A stretch of DNA of 64,000 nt from Paenibacillus taiwanensis DSM 18679 (GCF_000425125.1 NZ_KE384308.1:116838-180837), one strand, 5' to 3'. Counted from the first letter of the stretch, positions 45,183 to 54,267 are shown. Numbers and translations: made by a program. The notes: generated by a model from the letters alone, not told the origin.

Positions 45183-46076
45183 CTAGGATTTAGTAGTGCA
45201 GTTCACCCTGTTTTCTCGCCCTAATACATCCCTTACATAATGTGCAATATGGGATGCCACATCCACTCCATGTATTTTCCACGATTTAGCGAACTCAGGA
45301 TTTTGATTCACTTCACAGACGACGTATCGCAAATGTTTATAATCAAAAAACAAATCTGCGCCATATATGCCTTCGCCTAACACATCAACTAATCGTTCAC
45401 AAATGGCAAGGATCTCGTCGTTCATCGTAAGCAGCTCAATATCTGCGCCGAGATGCGTATTAGTTTTCCAGTTTTCAGTGGAGACACGACGAAATGCGAC
45501 AATTGGTGTCCGGCCGACAATGACGACACGGATATCATAATCGCCCTTCTCCACATATTCCTGTACGAGCACAGGAAAGGATTGATGACCTGGATCTACA
45601 GACTCACGTGCGGCTATCCATCCCTCTAGGCAATCTTTTCCTGTTATTCTTGCAATCCCTCTTCCCCATGAAGAGGTGGCTGGTTTAATAACACATAAGT
45701 CGCCGTACGCCTGCAAAGCAGCAAACAACTTTGCAGGCGTAAACGCTATTTTAAAATGGGGCTGGGGAACCCCGAATTTCTCAAACACGATCGCTTGATG
45801 GATCTTATTGGTGCAAATGGTGATTGCGCGGGTTGAATTAACCGTATCCAGTCCAGCTAACTCCAGCAGGCGGGAGCGATTCATCGCGCTTTTCTGAGAA
45901 AGACAACGAATAAGTGCAAGTCCAAATGATTGTGCATCAGAGCCCGCTAAAGGCAACTCCATCGAATCCAGATTCACTTGTACATGAATGCCTAGATCGC
46001 CAAGATGATCCATAATACGCTGTTCTTCCTCTCTCAGCTTTGTCACACATAATAAAACTGCACGGCTTTGATCCAT
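45183..46076 (-). CDS. lysX: LysX-type ATP-grasp ligase that loads an amino acid on the carrier protein
   Basis: 297 residues of the RimK/LysX group: NSTRAITICTNKIHQAIVFEKFGVPQPHFKIAF, the phosphate loop LCVIKPATSSWGRGIARI, LVQEYVEKGDYDIRVVIVG, FRRVSTENWKTNTHLG and the metal end YVVCEVNQNPEF. LysX proteins form an isopeptide between the alpha-amino group of the substrate (aminoadipate or glutamate) and the C-terminal Glu of LysW. The gene starts 9 bases after lysW, as expected for a working pair. With a glutamate-chemistry pathway downstream, glutamate is the likely substrate. Confidence 0.93.
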   Translation of the reverse strand: MDQSRAVLLCVTKLREEEQRIMDHLGDLGIHVQVNLDSMELPLAGSDAQSFGLALIRCLSQKSAMNRSRLLELAGLDTVNSTRAITICTNKIHQAIVFEKFGVPQPHFKIAFTPAKLFAALQAYGDLCVIKPATSSWGRGIARITGKDCLEGWIAARESVDPGHQSFPVLVQEYVEKGDYDIRVVIVGRTPIVAFRRVSTENWKTNTHLGADIELLTMNDEILAICERLVDVLGEGIYGADLFFDYKHLRYVVCEVNQNPEFAKSWKIHGVDVASHIAHYVRDVLGRENRVNCTTKS

Positions 46077-46085
46077 GTTAGTTTC

Positions 46086-46259
46086 CTACTCTCCCCAAGT
46101 TTCTTCAATCTCTGGAGCAAGAGCAATCGTGACAAGATTGGCTTCGACTTGAACCTCGTGCTCTTGACCGCATGCAACACATTCCACAATCTCACCTGTC
46201 GTTGCGCGTTCCTCTACTTCAATTTCCGACTTGCATACGAGACAACTTAAATCTGCCAT
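46086..46259 (-). CDS. lysW: LysW-type amino-group carrier protein (57 aa)
   Basis: I translated this small frame directly: ATG at 46259 behind TGGAGGTG, stop TAG at 46086. It has two zinc-binding pairs, CLVC (residues 6-9) and CVAC (27-30), followed by GQEHEV, an acidic body and the C-terminal EETWGE, matching the conserved EDWGE tail whose final Glu carries the substrate. LysW proteins protect the amino group and act as a handle for the following enzymes. It is the first gene of the biosynthetic part, 61 bases after the transporter's binding-protein gene and 9 before lysX. Confidence 0.95.
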   Translation of the reverse strand: MADLSCLVCKSEIEVEERATTGEIVECVACGQEHEVQVEANLVTIALAPEIEETWGE

Positions 46260-46320
46260 TTTCCTACACCTCCATTGATTTGTAAAACGGTTTATTATAA
46301 CGGAATTAATCCCTTATAAC

Positions 46321-47967
46321 CTATTTGGTTACGATATCCCACTGATTTACCTGATTAAATGTTCCTATGTTTAAAGGTTTACCTGTAAGCACCTGTTTGG
46401 AAACGACCTGCAAGCGCTTCTCGGAATAGACAGCTAACGTTGGGACTTCATCATGCAGCACTTCTTGTAATTGATCGTAAATGACATGACGCTTCTGTTC
46501 GTCAATTTCTTGCTCTCCTTTTAGAATCAGCTCATCGACGAGTGGATGATGATAACGAATCACACTGTCGGGATCATTACTTCTGTAAGTTGTAAAATAC
46601 AGACTCGGTTCAATATAATAATCTCGTGTGAAAATCGTAACGTCATGTTCGCCCTTCTCCACCTTATCGATTAGCGTTGGAAAATCAAACTTTTGTACGT
46701 CGATGTTCAGCCCTATTTGCTCCAAATTTTGCACTACAATGTCTGCTGCCTGTTCACGAACCTTATTCCCTACAGGAATGAGGAACGTCAGAGTGCGCTT
46801 GTAATCCCATCCCGCCTCCTGCAACAATTGCTTCGCCTTTTCAGGATTGTAATCATAGGGCTTAATCTTCTTGTTAAAATAAGGGTGGGAGCTCGGAATA
46901 CCACCGTCAATAATTTCAGCCTGACCTTTTAGGAGCTGATTTACGATAAGCGGTCGATTTAATGCGTATGCGATGGCTTGACGCACCCGTTTATCGGGCA
47001 GCTTTTCTGTATTAAAAAACAGTTCAGCAGGTTCAGAAGCCGGCGCTGAAGTGACATGCACGTTGTCAAAACTTTTTACCTTGTCATATTCTGTTATTGG
47101 TACCAAACCGACAGGCAAAGAATTCATCTGAATTTCTCCGGTTTGCAGCTGCGCTACAAGATTTGCTGCCGGAAGCACTTTAATAAAGATACGGTCAATC
47201 TTAGGGACGTCTAGGTAGTAATTTTCATTTTTAGCAAGCTCCACATATTGCCCCTTCTGATAACTGGTGAATCGATAAGGGCCAATTGTGACCGTCGGTT
47301 TCTGGAAATATTCATGTGTGGACAGTTTCTCTGGATTTACATTTTTTAAAATATGAGCTGGCAAATAGTTGACCTTTACCCCAAAACGTTCGTTAAAGAC
47401 AAGTGGGTCGATCGGGGTTTTGGCTCTAATTTCGAAGGTTGAGGCATCAATGATGTGAAGTCCGGTAATGTCAGTTGTCTTTTCATCCAATTTACCAATC
47501 TCATTTAGTCCTTCTATAAATGCAAGCTTAAATGAGGTATCCACTTTCGGGTTAAGCGCAAGCTTGAGGGTAAATGCAACGTCAGCAGTCGTAAATGGAG
47601 TGCCGTCATTCCATTTCGCATTAGGTTTGAGCTTAATTTTGTAGGTTTGTTTATCCTTTGTCTCTATCGATTCTGCCAGCTTCGGTATAAATTGTGCGGT
47701 ATCGGTGACGTCTAGCAGTGAATCGTTTAATAAGCTGATCGGAGTAAGTGAGGCCGAATTGTCTTGTGTATTAATCTGATTTAACGTAACTGGAGCATTG
47801 ACAATGCCGATCGTTATTGTTTTTTTGGCGCTAGTATTACTCGTAATATCATTTGATGTTGGATTTACAGCCGCAACATTTGTTGGCTCTGTTTTACTGC
47901 ATGCAGATAAGACTAGTAGTAGAATTATGAATAAAATAATTTGCTGTAGCCTAACAAGTTTTCTCAT
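46321..47967 (-). CDS. peptide/opine/nickel-type ABC transporter substrate-binding lipoprotein
   Basis: 548 residues, family 5 extracellular binding protein. Lipobox LLVLSACSK, then KTITIGIVNAPVTLNQINTQDN, KLKPNAKWNDGTPFTTADVAFTLKLAL and KRVRQAIAYALNRPLIVNQLL, all typical of OppA/DppA/NikA/CntA. GGGGGCG precedes the ATG. It follows the DppC-type permease by 83 bases and precedes lysW by 61. Ligand cannot be read: dipeptide, oligopeptide, or a metal-opine-like complex. Its location directly before the carrier-protein genes suggests the ligand is linked to that pathway. Confidence 0.92.
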   Translation of the reverse strand: MRKLVRLQQIILFIILLLVLSACSKTEPTNVAAVNPTSNDITSNTSAKKTITIGIVNAPVTLNQINTQDNSASLTPISLLNDSLLDVTDTAQFIPKLAESIETKDKQTYKIKLKPNAKWNDGTPFTTADVAFTLKLALNPKVDTSFKLAFIEGLNEIGKLDEKTTDITGLHIIDASTFEIRAKTPIDPLVFNERFGVKVNYLPAHILKNVNPEKLSTHEYFQKPTVTIGPYRFTSYQKGQYVELAKNENYYLDVPKIDRIFIKVLPAANLVAQLQTGEIQMNSLPVGLVPITEYDKVKSFDNVHVTSAPASEPAELFFNTEKLPDKRVRQAIAYALNRPLIVNQLLKGQAEIIDGGIPSSHPYFNKKIKPYDYNPEKAKQLLQEAGWDYKRTLTFLIPVGNKVREQAADIVVQNLEQIGLNIDVQKFDFPTLIDKVEKGEHDVTIFTRDYYIEPSLYFTTYRSNDPDSVIRYHHPLVDELILKGEQEIDEQKRHVIYDQLQEVLHDEVPTLAVYSEKRLQVVSKQVLTGKPLNIGTFNQVNQWDIVTK

Positions 47968-48050
47968 CGTTTCGCCCCCAGTTCGATATTACGTTATGTT
48001 TCAACAGGTTCACTTTGGATTGTGTTAAACAATTGTCTTAAGCATTTGAG

Positions 48051-48980
48051 TCAAGCATTTGCGTCGAGCGCATCACGAAGGCCATCGCCTACAAAATTAA
48101 AAGAAAGCACGATCAACAAAATAACGAAGCCAGCGGGCACCCACAACCAAGGTTGTTCCGTCAATACGGTCAAAGATTGTGCATCATGCAGCATGTTTCC
48201 CAAACTTGCCTGTGGCGACTTGATCCCCATACCAAGAAAGCTAAGACCGGCCTCGCTAAGAATGGTACCAGCAATTCCAAAAGTTGCATTTACGATAATA
48301 GGCGCTGCTGCATTCGGCAAAATATGTATGCATAAGATACGCGACGTGCTGTAACCTAGCGTAATACTAGCTCGGACATAATCCGTCTGTTTGATGGACA
48401 TCACACTGCTGCGGACGAGCAGAGCGATAGTTGGCCACTTGAAAAGAGCAAGTACGAACATAATCGTAAATATATCAGCCCCTAGTACACTCACAATAAC
48501 CAAGACGACCAGCATATAGGGAAAGCTTAAAAAAATATCCGTCATTCGCATAAGCAGCATATCAAGCCAGCCGCCAAAGTATCCAGCAAGCATGCCGATA
48601 AAGGAACCAAATAGGACATACATCACTACCGTTAAAATGCCAATGAGCAGTGATATCCTCATGCCGTAAAGGAGTCGACTTAACACGTCGCGCCCCACTT
48701 GATCGGTACCGAGCCAGTTCGTGAGTGATGGGGGTGCAGAGAAGGCTGCCGTAACTTCATTCGGCTGATAGGGGGCGAGCCAAGGTGCAAGCAGCCCGAC
48801 GATGAGTAGCAGCAAAGTCGTGGTGCAGCCCCATACAGCCATTTTGTGCTTGAAAAATTTACGTTTCAGTTGTCCCGCATATGTCTCAATCATATAGTCG
48901 GCTTGTTCACTTGACTCCTTCTTTTCCGAGGCAGGTGCCTCTTTGCGCCATGATAGCTCCGACAACTTGGTTACGGACAT
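48051..48980 (-). CDS. ABC transporter permease, DppC/OppC type
   Basis: About 310 residues with an N-terminal cytoplasmic extension, then six membrane segments; LGTDQVGRDVLSRLLYGMRISLLIG is the OppC/DppC N-domain mark and DYVRASITLGYSTSRILCIHILPNAAAPIIV the EAA coupling loop. Start at 48980 behind GGGGGAGTGAG. Forms the channel with the DppB-type subunit encoded just upstream. Confidence 0.93.
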   Translation of the reverse strand: MSVTKLSELSWRKEAPASEKKESSEQADYMIETYAGQLKRKFFKHKMAVWGCTTTLLLLIVGLLAPWLAPYQPNEVTAAFSAPPSLTNWLGTDQVGRDVLSRLLYGMRISLLIGILTVVMYVLFGSFIGMLAGYFGGWLDMLLMRMTDIFLSFPYMLVVLVIVSVLGADIFTIMFVLALFKWPTIALLVRSSVMSIKQTDYVRASITLGYSTSRILCIHILPNAAAPIIVNATFGIAGTILSEAGLSFLGMGIKSPQASLGNMLHDAQSLTVLTEQPWLWVPAGFVILLIVLSFNFVGDGLRDALDANA

Positions 48981-48994
48981 GCTCACTCCCCCTC

Positions 48995-49948
48995 TCAACT
49001 GTACTTCATACGCGGATCAACTATTGCATACAGAATATCCATAACTAAATTGGTGGAAAGCACGATACAGGCTGCGACAATATTTAACCCCATTAATGTT
49101 GGATAATCCCGCGATAATAGAGCTTCCATCGTCAACTGTCCAATACCTGGCCATTGAAAAATTTGTTCAATGATAATACTTCCACCAAGCAGGAGGGGGA
49201 TTTCAGTGCCTACTATTGTAATAATCGGAATTAGCGCATTACGAAGCGCATGCTTATGCAGAACGACCAGCTCGCTTATTCCCTTTGCACGAGCAGTACG
49301 TAAATAGTCTTGTTGCAGTACCTCCAGCATGCTCGCGCGAACGTAACGTACCTTTTTCCCTGCGATGGCAATCCCCAATACGAGAGCAGGAAGGATCAAA
49401 TGGACGAGGATGTCACCGATACCTCCTGTTCCTCCAAGCGTTGTCATCCCTCCGGTTGGCAGCCATCCTAATTGAATGCCTACAATATAAATGAAGCCTA
49501 GTCCTAGAAAAAAGGGCGGAATTGACGTGCCAAGAAAGGCTAAACCGGTCAATACATAATCAAGTGTTGCATTTTGTTTAATGGCACTAATTACACCGAT
49601 AGGGATAGCCAAGAGCACACCTAGCACTAAGGAGGTCGAAGCAAGCAGCAAGGTAGGCCCGATTCGTTCACCGATCATTTGCGAGACCGAGGCAAAGCTG
49701 CTATAGGAATAACCAAGCTCTCCCTTTAACAACCCACTTAGCCATTTGACATATTGCACATATAAGGGATCATTTAATCCAAGCATTTCCTTTCTGATTT
49801 CCAGCATTTCTTTAGGAATATTAGGATTAATTAACATGTCAACAGGGTTTCCAGGCGCCATGTTCATAATTAAGAAACTGAAGATAGTTATTCCGAAAAA
49901 GACAGGTATCGAAATTAACAGTCTGCGGAATATGTATCGCCGCATCAT
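48995..49948 (-). CDS. ABC transporter permease, DppB/OppB type
   Basis: About 317 residues: MRRYIFRRLLISIPVFFGITIFSFLIMNMAPGNPVD is the family N-terminus and DYLRTARAKGISELVVLHKHALRNALIPI the EAA loop. Six membrane segments. I placed the start at the first of two tandem ATGs (49948) behind GGAGGGAG. 14 bases separate it from the DppC-type gene. Confidence 0.93.
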   Translation of the reverse strand: MMRRYIFRRLLISIPVFFGITIFSFLIMNMAPGNPVDMLINPNIPKEMLEIRKEMLGLNDPLYVQYVKWLSGLLKGELGYSYSSFASVSQMIGERIGPTLLLASTSLVLGVLLAIPIGVISAIKQNATLDYVLTGLAFLGTSIPPFFLGLGFIYIVGIQLGWLPTGGMTTLGGTGGIGDILVHLILPALVLGIAIAGKKVRYVRASMLEVLQQDYLRTARAKGISELVVLHKHALRNALIPIITIVGTEIPLLLGGSIIIEQIFQWPGIGQLTMEALLSRDYPTLMGLNIVAACIVLSTNLVMDILYAIVDPRMKYS

Positions 49949-49971
49949 CACTTCTCCCTCCAAGCTTCACC

Positions 49972-50973
49972 TTATGCCAATGGATAGTGGCAGGAAACAG
50001 CATGCTCCCCCTCAGTAAGCGCAGGTTCGACAACTCCACAATTTGCTTGTGCATATGGACAGCGTGTATGAAAACGGCAGCCTTGGGGCGGCTCACCTGA
50101 ACTGGGCATATCACCGGCATGAATGTATTCGTTAGCGCTCCTAAGCGTCGGATCTGGGGATGGAACGGCACGCAGGAGCAGTTGTGTGTAAGGATGCTTC
50201 GGCTGACGAAACAACTGCTGTGTGGGAGCCAACTCTACAATTTTGCCTAGGTACATCACAGCAATTCTCGTACTCATCTGCTTTACAGCACCCATACCAT
50301 GCGTAATAAATAAGTACGTGAACTGTAGTTCCTCCTGCAAATCCTGCAACAAGTTCATCATTTGCGCCTGGATAGAAACGTCAAGCGCCGACAGCGGCTC
50401 ATCGCAAATAATTAGCTTCGGTCGCAGCGCAATTGCCCGTGCAATTCCGATACGCTGACGTTGCCCGCCCGACAACTCATGCGGATAGCGCTCACCAGTT
50501 GAACGTGGCAAGCCAACCATCTGCAAAAGGGCTTCTACCTCACGTGCTGCTTCGCTTCGTCTGACCCGCTTATGTACTACTAATGGCTCCGCAAGCGCAT
50601 CACAAATCCGAATGCGTGGATTGAGCGAGGCAAAAGGATCTTGAAAGATCATTTGGAGCTGCGTGCGCACAACGTTCAGCTTTTTCACAGTCATGTGCGT
50701 AATGTCTTCGCCCTCAAACAAAATCCTACCCGAATTTGGCTGCTCCAAGCGTATGATGGATCGTCCCATCGTTGATTTTCCACAACCCGATTCCCCAACT
50801 AATCCAAGGGTCTCGCCTTTGTATAGCGTCAGGCTAACATCATCTACAGCTTTGATGTGACCAGTGGGACGTGAAAATAGTCCCTTTTGTAATGGATAGT
50901 ATGTTTTTAAATGCTCCACACGCAGCAGTTCGTTTTTGGTTTGTCGGCTAATTATTTCCGCTTGCAACGTCAT
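49972..50973 (-). CDS. oligopeptide-type ABC transporter ATPase, DppF/OppF type
   Basis: Walker A GLVGESGCGKSTMGRSI, signature LSGGQRQRIGIARAI, Walker B LIICDEPLSALDVS, and the C-terminal oligopeptide-ABC cysteine tail CRFHTRCPYAQANC, which can bind an iron-sulfur cluster. Start at 50973 overlaps the DppD stop (ATGA) behind GGGGGAG; the longer frame lacks a site. It drives import with the DppD-type subunit. Confidence 0.94.
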   Translation of the reverse strand: MTLQAEIISRQTKNELLRVEHLKTYYPLQKGLFSRPTGHIKAVDDVSLTLYKGETLGLVGESGCGKSTMGRSIIRLEQPNSGRILFEGEDITHMTVKKLNVVRTQLQMIFQDPFASLNPRIRICDALAEPLVVHKRVRRSEAAREVEALLQMVGLPRSTGERYPHELSGGQRQRIGIARAIALRPKLIICDEPLSALDVSIQAQMMNLLQDLQEELQFTYLFITHGMGAVKQMSTRIAVMYLGKIVELAPTQQLFRQPKHPYTQLLLRAVPSPDPTLRSANEYIHAGDMPSSGEPPQGCRFHTRCPYAQANCGVVEPALTEGEHAVSCHYPLA

Positions 50974-51995
50974 ACGGCTCCCCCGCTTATGTGGCCCGCC
51001 AATGAATCCTTTACGGTTGGCGGCACACTTTCGCTTGGCAACCAGCATCTCACCAGATGCTCATTGCCGACATTTTGCAAGGCCGGTCGTTGTTCACGAC
51101 ATCGACCAACTGCATGAGGACAGCGAGGATGATAGCGACAACCTGTCGGCATATGCTGTAGCGAAGGGACGGTTCCCGCAATTGCATCCATTCGCTTGCT
51201 GCTGTCGCGATTCAGATGTGGGATGGATCGCATCAATCCTTGCGTGTAAGGATGCTGTGGTGCTCGAAACAACGTAAATACATCCGCTGTTTCCACCACT
51301 TGCCCTGCATACATGACAACTACTTTGTCAGCCATCTCTGCCACAACACCTAAATCGTGTGTCACTAGCAGGATTGACGTGCCATCACTTGCTTGCAGCT
51401 GCTTCATTAGCTGAACAATTTGCGCTTGAATCGTCACATCCAGTGCGGTAGTCGGCTCATCTGCAATAAGCAGCTTCGGCTTGCATACAAGAGCTATCGC
51501 AATCATGACTCGCTGCCGCATTCCGCCGGACAACGTTTGGGGGTATTCCTTACTAATTACCTCTGGCCTTGGAATGCCTACCTTTCTTAACATATCTAAC
51601 GCAACTGCTTTTGCTTGCTGACGTGACAGGTGCAGATGTAAGCGAATGGGCTCTTCCAGTTGCTCCCCAATCGGGATGACTGGATTTAACGAAGTCATCG
51701 AGTCTTGAAAAATCATTGAAATTTCATTACCTCGTAGTTTGCGCAATTCCGCGGAGGAGGCTTTCGTAAGCGAGAAACCATTAAATCGTGACTCGCCTTG
51801 ACGAACGTAACCGCGCTTGCCAAGCAGCCCGATAAGAGATAAAGAAGTTACACTCTTTCCGCAGCCTGACTCGCCTACGATGGCTACAGTTTCCCCTGCT
51901 TTAATGTCAAAGCTGACTTCATCAACCGAAATAACATCCCCTTGATCGGTTCGAAAGGCGATCTGTAATCGTTCGACCTCCAATAACTTGCCCAT
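50970..51995 (-). CDS. oligopeptide-type ABC transporter ATPase, DppD/OppD type
   Basis: Walker A AIVGESGCGKSVTSLSL, signature LSGGMRQRVMIAIAL, Walker B LLIADEPTTALDVT, tail CRYHPRCPHAVGRC. First gene of the long minus-strand operon. ATG at 51995 is favoured because GAGGTG lies six bases ahead; in-frame GTG and ATG codons lie just upstream (52004, 52001). Confidence 0.94.
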   Translation of the reverse strand: MGKLLEVERLQIAFRTDQGDVISVDEVSFDIKAGETVAIVGESGCGKSVTSLSLIGLLGKRGYVRQGESRFNGFSLTKASSAELRKLRGNEISMIFQDSMTSLNPVIPIGEQLEEPIRLHLHLSRQQAKAVALDMLRKVGIPRPEVISKEYPQTLSGGMRQRVMIAIALVCKPKLLIADEPTTALDVTIQAQIVQLMKQLQASDGTSILLVTHDLGVVAEMADKVVVMYAGQVVETADVFTLFRAPQHPYTQGLMRSIPHLNRDSSKRMDAIAGTVPSLQHMPTGCRYHPRCPHAVGRCREQRPALQNVGNEHLVRCWLPSESVPPTVKDSLAGHISGGAV

Positions 51996-52053
51996 TCGCA
52001 TCACCTCACTTGTATAGAAACATTTTTGCTATCAGTCCATCCATACCATATAT

Positions 52054-52065
52054 TTCACATGTGAA
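52054..52065. promoter_or_regulatory. 12-bp perfect palindrome ahead of the transporter/carrier operon
   Basis: TTCACATGTGAA, 58 bases before the DppD start in the only sizeable gap (52005-52131) upstream of the 16-kb operon. It could be an operator. It does not match Fur, Zur, PerR or cre consensus. Confidence 0.35.
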
Positions 52066-52131
52066 TAGTCGTATTTAATTTAATTTCATTCAGCATAACT
52101 GAATATATGAAGCTTGTATAATAGAATAAAT

Positions 52132-52701
52132 CTATTTAGGAATCGAAAAATTCTCGCTATTCACCGCTCCATTCCACAGCCATGTTGCATCTTTCACCTG
52201 AAAACGGTAGCTTTTAACTACAGCATCTCCCTTAATGATATCTTTGTCATACGCACGCTCGAAACCCAAGCGCTCATAAAGCAGTGCAGCTGCGCTCATC
52301 ACTTCGGATGTATGAAGATGCAGCACGTCAGCGCCCCATTGGTGCGTTCGCCTAATCCCTGCCCATACTAATTGTGTTGCGACTCCGTGCCTTCTGACGG
52401 TGTTTGCTACTGCCAATAAGCGCATAACTGGCGTCGTAATGTTTAATTGCGGCAACCCATAAGCCGCCTCTGAAGATTCATACAGAAATACACTGCCGAC
52501 AACTTTGCCGTCCAATTCGGCAATAATACGAGCCTTTACTCGGCTATTGCTCACGGAGTCCATAATTTCCTCTCGGTACTTCTCCCATCTCTCTTTTGGA
52601 AGCAGCTTTTCGTATTGCGCGTAGGCATCGAGCAGAACAGCCTTAACAGCTTCCAAATCCGCTACCTTCGCATCACGAATCGTAATGGCTCCATCTGGCA
52701 T
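52132..52701 (-). CDS. GNAT family N-acetyltransferase
   Basis: About 189 residues: ITIRDAKVADLEAVKAVLLDAYAQYEK start, RIIAELDGKVVGSVFLYE, motif A RLLAVANTVRRHGVATQLVWAGI and motif B LHTSEVMSAAALLYERLGFERAYD. It ends a minus-strand series with a monooxygenase and a cystine-type importer, where a GNAT enzyme often acetylates an S-alkylcysteine before oxidation. Start at 52701 behind GCAGGTG. Confidence 0.85.
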   Translation of the reverse strand: MPDGAITIRDAKVADLEAVKAVLLDAYAQYEKLLPKERWEKYREEIMDSVSNSRVKARIIAELDGKVVGSVFLYESSEAAYGLPQLNITTPVMRLLAVANTVRRHGVATQLVWAGIRRTHQWGADVLHLHTSEVMSAAALLYERLGFERAYDKDIIKGDAVVKSYRFQVKDATWLWNGAVNSENFSIPK

Positions 52702-52734
52702 GGTGTGCACCTGCTTTCTTTCTTAGTGAACAAA

Positions 52735-53235
52735 TCAAATCGGGCAGCTTGAATTGCGTACTTCATTATTTTTGAGCTTAATCCGGTCAATTTGAGCGAG
52801 ATGAGTCTCAACATGTGAAATAAAGGCATGTATGACGGCTGCCAAACTAATCACCTCACCTTTCCAGTTCACACCTGATTTTGACCAGTCATCTGCTGAC
52901 AATCGTTGAAACAGTGCACTGTGATAATCAAGCAGCGCCTTAAATAGCTGCATCGCGTCTGCCGCTGTACCCTCGTTTGCCTTTTGCCCTGCCACCCAAG
53001 CATCCTGACTAAAGATGGGCAATTGAACGTCCGAACCCGATAATATTTCGCGTATCCGAAACGACACGATTACACTATGATCCACTAAGTGAGCAAGCAC
53101 TTCTGTTATACTCCACTGCTGCGGGGAGGCCTTCCATGTCAAATCTTCATCCGTCAAGCCTGCAATCGCTTCTTTTAGCTTCTCATACGTGTTTAAATAC
53201 GACTCCGCTTCGGGTTTCACTCGTAATTGACTCAT
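52735..53235 (-). CDS. DinB superfamily protein
   Basis: 166 residues. DinB-2 pattern: YEKLKEAIAGLTDEDLTWKASPQQWSITEVLAHLVDHS, and HAFISHVETHLAQIDRIK with the C-terminal histidines. Metal-binding four-helix protein; possibly a thiol-dependent transferase. AGGAGGAACAGG precedes the ATG. Lies 24 bases after the LLM monooxygenase gene and 33 before the GNAT gene, so it is part of that operon. Confidence 0.85.
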   Translation of the reverse strand: MSQLRVKPEAESYLNTYEKLKEAIAGLTDEDLTWKASPQQWSITEVLAHLVDHSVIVSFRIREILSGSDVQLPIFSQDAWVAGQKANEGTAADAMQLFKALLDYHSALFQRLSADDWSKSGVNWKGEVISLAAVIHAFISHVETHLAQIDRIKLKNNEVRNSSCPI

Positions 53236-53259
53236 CCTGTTCCTCCTGCTCCTTCTTTG

Positions 53260-54267
53260 TTATGCCGTTAGTTCCTCAAACACTTCCTTTAACAACGTAA
53301 AGGAACGTTCCCGCTTTTCATAATTACTGACTATCGTAGTAAAAATAAATTCTGATACGCCATACTGCGCCTGTAATGCTAATACACGTTTCTTTACCGT
53401 TTCCTTTGTGCCCTTCGTAATGTCAGCATCGCGTACTTCGGCAGTGTACGATTCCCCCGCCTGCCGTGCAAATTCTTCCGCTTGTTCCAAGGAGCTCACG
53501 TTAATCGTCTTGCCGCTCGCCAAGGTGACACGGACACTTTTCAAATCGCCTGCTAGGCTGGCGGCCTCTTCCTCTGTATCCGCAGCAATAACCGATATGG
53601 CAAGAATAGTCCTTGGCTCGGATTGACCCGCCGAATTATATTTCGTCCGATACGTATGAAAAGCTTCAAGCGCCGCCTCCGGATCGTTATTAATAAATAA
53701 CGCAAATACATAAGGCAGGCCGCGTTCAGCAGCTAGTTCTGCGCTGGATACACTTGTACCCAGAATATACAAATCAGCCGGCCGTTCTGGCAGCGGACTG
53801 GCTCTCAAGCCAGCGAGCGAATGTGTATCCTTCGCCGGTCCAAGCAGCAGATCCTCGAGTTCAGTCAGTTTTTCTTCGAGTTTACGTGGATCTTCTGTAT
53901 ACTGTAGAGCTTTCGTAGATCGCGGTAGACCACCTGGCGCACGGCCGATACCTAAATCGATCCGCCCTGGTGCCAATGATGCCAACAAGTTAAAGTTCTC
54001 AGCCACTTTATAAGGGCTATAATGCTGCAACATAACCCCACCTGATCCAATTTTAATACTGTTCGTATGTGCAAGCAGATGCGCGATCAGAACTTCAGGC
54101 GACGATCCTGCATACTGGCTCGAATCATGATGCTCAGACACCCAGAAACGTTCATAACCAAGTAACTCAGCTAAACGTGCAAGCTTGACGGTATTGGCAA
54201 GTGCCTCACTAGGTGTTTGTCCAGGGAACACAATACTTTGATCTAATATCCCGATCTTTAATGTCAT
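53260..54267 (-). CDS. LLM-class flavin-dependent monooxygenase
   Basis: 335 residues of the luciferase-like fold: KIGILDQSIVFPGQTPSEALANTVKLARLAELLGYERFWVSEHH, GSGGVMLQHYSPYKVAENFNLLASLAPGRIDLGIGRAPGG. It resembles Bacillus CmoO/YtmO-type enzymes that cleave C-S bonds in S-alkylcysteine salvage, using reduced flavin from a separate reductase. AGGAG precedes the ATG. Following the two permeases of a cystine-type importer, a sulfur-amino-acid substrate is likely but not proven. Confidence 0.87.
   Translation of the reverse strand: MTLKIGILDQSIVFPGQTPSEALANTVKLARLAELLGYERFWVSEHHDSSQYAGSSPEVLIAHLLAHTNSIKIGSGGVMLQHYSPYKVAENFNLLASLAPGRIDLGIGRAPGGLPRSTKALQYTEDPRKLEEKLTELEDLLLGPAKDTHSLAGLRASPLPERPADLYILGTSVSSAELAAERGLPYVFALFINNDPEAALEAFHTYRTKYNSAGQSEPRTILAISVIAADTEEEAASLAGDLKSVRVTLASGKTINVSSLEQAEEFARQAGESYTAEVRDADITKGTKETVKKRVLALQAQYGVSEFIFTTIVSNYEKRERSFTLLKEVFEELTA

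Noticed and set aside
36053-46259. LysW cluster as the cell's lysine or arginine pathway
   Set aside because: No homocitrate synthase, aconitase-like or class III LysJ genes are present, while a split transketolase, DegT enzyme, ligase and exporter are.
49839-50171. 110-codon minus-strand frame between the DppB and DppF genes
   Set aside because: It overlaps both transporter genes in another frame and shows no features; it is a shadow.
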